64,000 nt of DNA from Pseudomonas massiliensis. Its GTDB lineage: Bacteria; Pseudomonadota; Gammaproteobacteria; Pseudomonadales; Pseudomonadaceae. Position 1 is the first letter of the stretch. Each line of letters opens with the position of its first letter. The stretch covers positions 1,550,001 to 1,614,000 of the forward strand of contig NZ_CCYK01000007.1 in the NCBI RefSeq assembly GCF_000826105.1. The letters run 5' to 3'. Of the stretch, positions 58,532 to 64,000 are shown in pieces. The translations under genes and the position numbers were made by a program. A model generated the notes under the pieces. It was not told the DNA's origin, did no database searches, and saw only the letters and a program-made list of their open reading frames with translations.

Positions 58532-59483
58532 TCATTGCACCGGCGTGATAAGCGTGCCGTCTTCGAAGAACTGACGCAGGTTGGCGAATACCAGGTCAGC
58601 CATGGCCTGGCGAGTCTCCTGGGTGCCGCTGCCGATGTGTGGTGCCAGCACCACGTTATCCATGGTCATCAAAGCCTGCGGAACATGAGGCTCGTTTTCG
58701 AAGACGTCCAGCGCCGCGCCGGCGATCTGCCCGGCTTGCAAGGCCGCGACCAGGGCCTGCTCATCGACCACCGAACCACGGGCGACATTGATCAGGTAGC
58801 CTTCGGCGCCCAGTGCCTGGAGCACCGAGGCATCGATCAGGTGCTGGGTATCCGCGCCGCCGGGCACGATCACGACCAGATAATCAGCGGCCCGGGCCAG
58901 GGCCTTCAAATCATCGTAATGGGTGTAGTCCACTCCGGCATAGGCCTGGCCACGACGGTAATACGCAATGTTCATATCGAAGGCGGCGGCGCGACGAGCG
59001 ATGGTCTTGCCGATCTTCCCCAGCCCCACGATGCCACAGGTCTTTCCGGTGAGCTGGCGCCCCAGCGGGAATTTCCCGATGGGCCACTGACCGGCGCGCA
59101 CGAATCGCTCGGCTTCGCTGATGCGGCGGGTCAGGCACAGCATCAGCGCCATGGCGGTTTCAGCCACGGCATTGTTGAGCACATCAGGGGTGTTGCTCAG
59201 CGCAATGCCTCGGTCGCTCAGGTAGGCTACGTCGATAGCGTCGTAGCCTACACCGAAACTGCAGACCACTTTCAGATTGGGCAGCTGTTCCAGAACCTCG
59301 ATTTCGGTCCCCAGCACGCCGCTGGTGACCACGGCGCTGATCTTGTATCCGTGCTCTTGGCCCCAACGGGTCACGTCCGTGATTTCGGCCCGATTATGGA
59401 TGCGATAGTGCTGCTCGAGATTCGCCATCAGGTTAGGGTTCAGGGCCCCCCAAACCAGAATATCCACGCTTGTGTCCGTCATG
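58532..59483 (-). CDS. D-2-hydroxyacid dehydrogenase (glyoxylate/hydroxypyruvate reductase type)
   Basis: A 316-residue NAD(P)-dependent enzyme of the D-2-hydroxyacid family. The substrate region is VCSFGVGYDAID. The Rossmann motif is CGIVGLGKIGKTIARRAAAFDM, with YYRRGQ after the second strand, the arginine suggesting NADPH. The catalytic residues are Arg in INVARGSVVDE, Glu in DVFENEPHVP and His in VLAPHIGSGT. The ATG at 59483 follows GGAG at 6 nt. The sequence resembles glyoxylate/hydroxypyruvate reductases more than the other such gene in this window (14982-15941). Confidence 0.9.
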
Positions 59484-59612
59484 CATTGCTCCATCGAGGC
59501 GGCACCATTCCAGGCCGCGTAATTGAAATCACGCCGTCTGACCACTGCTGCCAGGTCATGGATCCGGTTCGTCGCGCTCCAGCTTAGCGTCTTTTCGGTT
59601 GCCTCGTGACCT

Positions 59613-61769
59613 TCAGCAAGCCGGATCAGCCATGGCAAGCCTGACAGTGAAGATCACTTCGCCATCGATCTCCCGTGCCGCGATCGAGCCGCCATGGGCC
59701 CGCGCGATGGCATCGCAGATGTAGAGGCCCAGGCCAAGCCCGTCGCGATTGCCTTGCTGGTTGGTGGTGCCCTTGAGAGGCGAGAACAGATTGGCCAGGC
59801 GTGTCGGGTCCATGGGCGGCGCGGGATTGCTGACCGAAAGCGCCAGTTCGCCATCTTCGACATCCAGACTCAGGCGCGCGCGGTTGCCGTTGCCGTGCTG
59901 TGAGGCGTTGCCGATCAGGTTGATGACAACCTGAGCCACTCGATCCGGATCTACGTCGGCATGCAGGCCCGGCTTGATGCTTCGTTCCAGGCGCAAGCCA
60001 GGGTAGGCCAGCTCCGCCTCGCTGGCCAAGACCTCCAGCAGGACGGACATGTCCGTCACGGTTTTGCTCAGTGCCATGCCGAGGCCCGCCTGTAGCCGAC
60101 TCAGCTCCATCACATGGCTGACCAGCCGGGTCATCCGTCCGGAAGATGTGGCAATGCTCTGGCGCAAGCGAGCCGTCCGTTGCTCGCTGTCGGAAAGCAT
60201 AGAGGCGGCCATGGTGATCGACTGCAGGGGAGTGCGCAGGTCATGGCCGAGCGCGGCGATCAATAGCTGGCGCATTCCATTGGTGTGACTCACCCGACTG
60301 AATACGACGTCCGCCAGGGCCTGGCGCAGGCGCTCGGCAATGGCCCGGTCGGTTCGTGACCAGGGCGTGGCCTGACCTCGTACCACTTCCTCCCAGGCCT
60401 CGAACGAACCGCGCGGCGTAAGCCGCGGCCCGGAAGGCCCGGTATCCACGATCTTCTCCGGCTTTCCACCCCAGCGAACGTGCTCGACCTGTTCGCTGCG
60501 AAACCACATGATCCAGCCGTTTTCAACCCGGTCGAAGCGCACCGCCATCACACCGCACAAGCCTTTGACCGGCGCCGGGCCAGGCCAGCGATCAAGCGTG
60601 TAGAGGTCCTTGTCCCCGAGCATGGACAGGTAACCGTTCATTTCACGGGCGGCTTCGTCCGCTACTCCGCGAAGCGTTTGCACCCGGCCCTTGAGGCACA
60701 CGGCTACGTCCTCGCAGTCGAGCAAGTGGTCCAAACCCGGGGTCGAGTGGCAAAGGGCGGCCAGCAGGTCTTCGGCATCGTGCAGCCCTTCTTCCAAGGC
60801 ATGGATGCGGGTCTGCGCCAGGTTCATGGCTTCACCTTCCTGCCATTGCTCCAGGCGCTCGACCAGGGCCGCGCACATTTGCGAAATCATGGAGAACGAT
60901 AGCCTGACCGAGTAGGCCAGGGTCTTGGCCTGGTAGTGATGACAGGAGAACAGCCCCCACAACCGACCCCCGACCACAATGGAGACACTCATGGACGCAT
61001 GGACGCCCATGTTGCTCAGGTATTCGCAATGAATCGGAGAGACGCTGCGCAGCTCACAATGGCTCAGGTCGAACGGCTGGCCATCTTCCCGCAAGCCCGG
61101 CACCAGGGGGGAAGGGCTGTAGGCCACGTCGGCGATCAGCCGGGTAGGGTTCTGGATATACAGGTGGCGGGCCTGCCGCGGGATATCCGAAGCGGGATAA
61201 CGTTGCCCCAGGTAGGAGACCAGCCCTGGCCGGTGAGCCTCGGCGACCACTTCGCCGGAGTCGTCCGGGCGAAAACGGTAGGCCATGACACGGTCATAGC
61301 CGGTCAGTTCTCGGATATCCGTGGTCAGGCGACTCATCAGGATCTGCAAGTCCCGAGCGTGACGGATGCGGGCGATGATCCGTTGCGCGTCGGCCGCCAG
61401 GCTGAAAAATGCGTTCTGGGCCAGCGGCTGAGGCTCGAACTCGACGTAAAGCAACTGCTGGAAGCGGTGAGCTATGACATCGAAACCGTACTCGCCCACA
61501 GTATACCGGCCGCTGTCGCTCCAGCCGTCTTCACCGGCCAAGCCCGCCTGGACCAGCCCGCCCAATTGCGCGAGCAAAGGCACCGGAAGGGCCTGGCCGG
61601 GCGGGGCGTCCACGCCCAGGTGTCGCTCGAAGTTAGCGCTACGGGTCAGTACTTGCCCGTTCCGACCCAGGGCGACCAGCGCCCCATGGGGCTGGATAGA
61701 GCCTGGGGTATGGATGGGCTCACTTTCACAGTTCGCGAGGGTGATCTGGCCGGGTAACACATCGGGCAT
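59613..61769 (-). CDS. Bacteriophytochrome histidine kinase
   Basis: A 718-residue red/far-red light sensor. The biliverdin-binding Cys is near the N-terminus (ITLANCESEPIHTPGSIQPHG, residue 14 from this start). A PAS domain is followed by a GAF domain with RYPASDIPRQARHLYI and SPIHCEYLSNMGVHASMSVSI, and a PHY domain with tongue motif PRGSF (LTPRGSFEAWEE). The kinase has ALGHDLRTPLQSI, LIGNASQHGNG and GLGLGLYICDAIARAHGG. All signature residues look intact. No heme oxygenase gene (bphO) is adjacent. The ATG at 61769 follows AAGG; an alternative start lies at 61802. Confidence 0.93.
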   Translation of the reverse strand: MPDVLPGQITLANCESEPIHTPGSIQPHGALVALGRNGQVLTRSANFERHLGVDAPPGQALPVPLLAQLGGLVQAGLAGEDGWSDSGRYTVGEYGFDVIAHRFQQLLYVEFEPQPLAQNAFFSLAADAQRIIARIRHARDLQILMSRLTTDIRELTGYDRVMAYRFRPDDSGEVVAEAHRPGLVSYLGQRYPASDIPRQARHLYIQNPTRLIADVAYSPSPLVPGLREDGQPFDLSHCELRSVSPIHCEYLSNMGVHASMSVSIVVGGRLWGLFSCHHYQAKTLAYSVRLSFSMISQMCAALVERLEQWQEGEAMNLAQTRIHALEEGLHDAEDLLAALCHSTPGLDHLLDCEDVAVCLKGRVQTLRGVADEAAREMNGYLSMLGDKDLYTLDRWPGPAPVKGLCGVMAVRFDRVENGWIMWFRSEQVEHVRWGGKPEKIVDTGPSGPRLTPRGSFEAWEEVVRGQATPWSRTDRAIAERLRQALADVVFSRVSHTNGMRQLLIAALGHDLRTPLQSITMAASMLSDSEQRTARLRQSIATSSGRMTRLVSHVMELSRLQAGLGMALSKTVTDMSVLLEVLASEAELAYPGLRLERSIKPGLHADVDPDRVAQVVINLIGNASQHGNGNRARLSLDVEDGELALSVSNPAPPMDPTRLANLFSPLKGTTNQQGNRDGLGLGLYICDAIARAHGGSIAAREIDGEVIFTVRLAMADPAC

Positions 61770-62058
61770 GGCGGGCCTTATAAGTGCGAGGGTCGGAACC
61801 ATGGATGGGCCATGACGCTTTGTAGGACACCGTATCGGTGGACCCGTGCCCTGGATGATAGCAAATCAAGCATGGCTCACAGGAAACGCTTGTCTGGTTC
61901 CCGCTTCCGGCAGCGCCTGGAAGCGTAGCGAGTAGGCGCAGGCATTGCGCTAACGGGGGGACATCAGCCGGGCGATCGGGCGAGGCGCAGGGCGAGGGGT
62001 TTCATCACGACCTCGCCTTGCCCATACTGGGCTGACCGCCAGTCAGATCAGCCCGCGC

Positions 62059-62847
62059 ATGTCTACCGTTGCTTCCGCCGACACCCAGGCCACTGTACTG
62101 GCCTATCACCTGGCCTGGAAACGCCGGGACCTGGAGGCCATCCTCGCGCTCTATCATCCCGAGGTGCAATACAACGATTTCTTCCAGAACCGCTGCCTGA
62201 GCATCGGCGAACTCCGGGACTATGTTTCCCAGACCTTGCCAAGGCAGGCCGAAGACTACCTTGAGCACACCGACCGCATACGGGTCGATGGCGACACGGC
62301 CTTCATCCAATACCAGACTGCGCTGGCGGGCAGTGGGCAGCGGGTAGTGTTCCGCTCCAGCGAAGCCATCACCGTTCGCGACGGGCTGATCTGGCGCATC
62401 AATGAGTACGCTTCTCTGGTCCGGGCGCCGGAGTCGACCTTGGCTGACAGCCAGCGTGCACCTGCCATCAGCAAGTTGGGGCTTTCGGCCCGCCAGCTGA
62501 GCTACATGGCACGGGACCTGAATGATTACTTCGAACGCCAGCGGCCCTTCCTTGACCCCGAGCTGAGCCTGCAAGCCGTAGCCCGCGCCACGGGCTACAG
62601 CCGTAACCAGATGTCCTACCTGCTCAATCAGGTGCTTGGCCAGAGCTTCTATCGTTATGTCAACCAGGCGCGCCTGGCCTACCTGCTCGGCCAATGGACC
62701 CAGCAGGGTGAAACCCTGGCCATCGATGAATGGGCCGGCCGGGCCGGATTCAACTCCACCTCCGCCTTCTACAAGGCGTTTCGCGCCGGTACTGGCACCT
62801 CTCCCAAGGCCTGGCTCAAGGCGCATTGCGCGCGTACCCGCAGATAA
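62059..62847 (+). CDS. SnoaL-like domain fused to AraC regulator
   Basis: A 262-residue protein. Residues 8-120 form a SnoaL/NTF2-like domain (VLAYHLAWKRRDLEAILALYHPEVQYNDFF, ITVRDGLIWRINEY). Residues 150-258 form an AraC helix-turn-helix pair (LQAVARATGYSRNQMSYLLNQ and IDEWAGRAGFNSTSAFYKAFRAGTGTSPKAW). The NTF2-like pocket probably binds a small ligand and replaces the usual AraC sensor domain. The neighbours are a divergent phytochrome gene and a downstream FAD oxidase. Targets are unknown. Confidence 0.85.
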   Translation: MSTVASADTQATVLAYHLAWKRRDLEAILALYHPEVQYNDFFQNRCLSIGELRDYVSQTLPRQAEDYLEHTDRIRVDGDTAFIQYQTALAGSGQRVVFRSSEAITVRDGLIWRINEYASLVRAPESTLADSQRAPAISKLGLSARQLSYMARDLNDYFERQRPFLDPELSLQAVARATGYSRNQMSYLLNQVLGQSFYRYVNQARLAYLLGQWTQQGETLAIDEWAGRAGFNSTSAFYKAFRAGTGTSPKAWLKAHCARTRR

Positions 62848-62903
62848 GACAGTCAACGCAACGGCTGCTTACACTCTTGCCGAATCGACGAGTGAGGTAG
62901 GGC

Positions 62904-64000
62904 ATGACGGGTTGGCGCGGGGTGAGCTTGTGGATGGATCAACTGGGGGAGCCCCTGACCGCCCGCCCTGCCTTGTCCGGGGCGCTTCAGGCTGACGTCG
63001 CCATCATCGGAGCCGGCTATACCGGGCTATGGACAGCCTATTACCTCAAGCGACTGGCGCCCCACCTTAAGGTAGTCATCCTTGAGGCCCAGACCGCAGG
63101 GTTCGGCGCTTCGGGACGCAATGGCGGTTGGCTGATGGGCAATCTGCTCGGTGAGGACCGCCTGCTTGGCGGACTGCCTGCCTCGGCGCGGGCCGAAGGC
63201 TTTGGGCTATTGCAAGGCATCCCGGACGAAGTCGCCGCTGTGTGCCAGAGGGAGAGGATCGACTGCGACCTGCGCAAGGGCGGGGTGCTCTATTGCGCCG
63301 CCCGCTATCCTGAGCAGGAGTCACGCCTGCGTGGCTACCTAGAGAGCTACCGCGCTCTGGGCTTGGGCGAGGCTGATTATCGCTGGCTAGAGCCCAGTGA
63401 GCTAAGCGCGCAACTGAACGTAGCCAATGCCTATGGCGCGCTCTACTCCCCCCATTGCGCGACGGTGCAGCCGGCCAAGCTGGCACGTGGCCTGGCCAGA
63501 GCGGTGGAGCGGCTGGGGGTGACCCTCTTCGAGCGAAGCCCAGTCGTCGCCTGGGGCCCTGGCAGCGTCACTACGGCCACGGGAGAGGTACGAGCCGACT
63601 GGGTGGTACCGGCTGTCGAAGGGTATTCCAGCGAGCTTTCACCTCTGGGCAAGCACCAGTTGGCCGCGCAGAGTCTGATTGTCGCCACCGAGCCCTTGTC
63701 GGAGGCTACCTGGGCAGGTATCGGCCTGGCCCATGGCCAGGCGTTCAGCGAGAACAGCAGGCAAGTCACCTATGGGCAGCGCAGCGCGGACAACCGCCTG
63801 ATATTCGGCGCGCGCGGGGGCTATCGTTTCGGCGGGCGGCTGCGTCAGGACTTCAACCTCACGTGCCAGGAGCGCGCCTTGCGCCAGCAGCTGTTCAGTG
63901 AGCTTTTCCCGGCACTGCGCAATGTCCGGCTTACCCATGCCTGGGGCGGCAACCTAGGCGTTGCCCGCCGCTTTCACCCACACATGCTTGCCGACCGCCG
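62904..64000 (+). CDS. FAD-dependent oxidoreductase (partial, runs off window)
   Basis: At least 365 residues of a DAO-family flavoprotein. The FAD motif VAIIGAGYTGLWTAYYLKR is near residue 32, followed by GFGASGRNGGWLMGNLLG, the conserved loop also seen in PuuB-like oxidases. Central features are LIVATEPLSEATWAG and FGARGGYRFGGR. It resembles the PuuB/GlpO-like oxidases of amines or amino acids but lacks the diagnostic C-terminus in this window. The gene starts 57 bp after the SnoaL-AraC gene, with GAGGTAGGGC near the ATG, and is cut at 64000. Confidence 0.85.
   Translation, partial: MTGWRGVSLWMDQLGEPLTARPALSGALQADVAIIGAGYTGLWTAYYLKRLAPHLKVVILEAQTAGFGASGRNGGWLMGNLLGEDRLLGGLPASARAEGFGLLQGIPDEVAAVCQRERIDCDLRKGGVLYCAARYPEQESRLRGYLESYRALGLGEADYRWLEPSELSAQLNVANAYGALYSPHCATVQPAKLARGLARAVERLGVTLFERSPVVAWGPGSVTTATGEVRADWVVPAVEGYSSELSPLGKHQLAAQSLIVATEPLSEATWAGIGLAHGQAFSENSRQVTYGQRSADNRLIFGARGGYRFGGRLRQDFNLTCQERALRQQLFSELFPALRNVRLTHAWGGNLGVARRFHPHMLADR

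Overview
The window looks like a chromosomal segment of a high-GC gammaproteobacterium, almost certainly Pseudomonas in the broad sense. The evidence is the thrS-infC-rpmI-rplT-pheS-pheT-ihfA-merR-tRNA-Pro block, a pauB-type oxidase next to a C39-like lipoprotein, a DUF1654-endonuclease I pair, and many small Pseudomonas-type envelope proteins. I cannot fix the species from sequence alone.

Layout. 1-10.4 kb: LysR regulator divergent from an acyl-CoA dehydrogenase, a PstS-OmpA fusion, xthA, and the tamA-tamB envelope assembly operon. 10.4-15 kb: a Mor-like regulator with two DUF2589 proteins (function unknown), then small secreted, lipo- and membrane proteins. 15-21 kb: 2-hydroxyacid dehydrogenase and secreted alpha/beta hydrolase divergent from an AraC regulator, then SDR, thiolase and enoyl-CoA hydratase genes of beta-oxidation type. 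21-24 kb: an overlapping response regulator-kinase-degenerate response regulator operon. 24-32 kb: pbpG, an AroE-like protein, yceH, nhaR, terC, a pseudo-peptidase lipoprotein and a PuuB/PauB-type oxidase. The nhaR-yceH junction carries a 188-bp smeared duplication that looks like an assembly error and falsely extends nhaR. 32.2-43.9 kb: tRNA-Val, small lipoproteins, a DUF1654-endA operon under a consensus LexA box, cspA-like, then the translation block ending in tRNA-Pro(GGG).

43.9-47.3 kb: immediately after tRNA-Pro lie a frameshifted integrase C-terminus and a decayed hipBA locus, the scar of an old mobile element, followed by thioredoxin-like, GlxA-type and SDR genes. 47.5-57 kb: the most unusual functional region. 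It holds a response regulator with two different DNA-binding domains around one receiver, a stand-alone receiver, and a 1716-residue protein joining a pseudokinase domain, an AAA ATPase, a GAF domain and a histidine kinase. A periplasmic VOC protein and an alginate-export-type porin follow. 57-58.5 kb: a gene graveyard with DUF1275 and catalase remnants around a live DoxX gene. 58.5-64 kb: a second 2-hydroxyacid dehydrogenase, a bacteriophytochrome kinase, a SnoaL-AraC fusion regulator and a FAD oxidoreductase cut by the window edge.

No IS element, CRISPR array or rRNA gene was seen. Two likely small proteins (58 and 59 residues) are reported at 29.7 and 25.5 kb.
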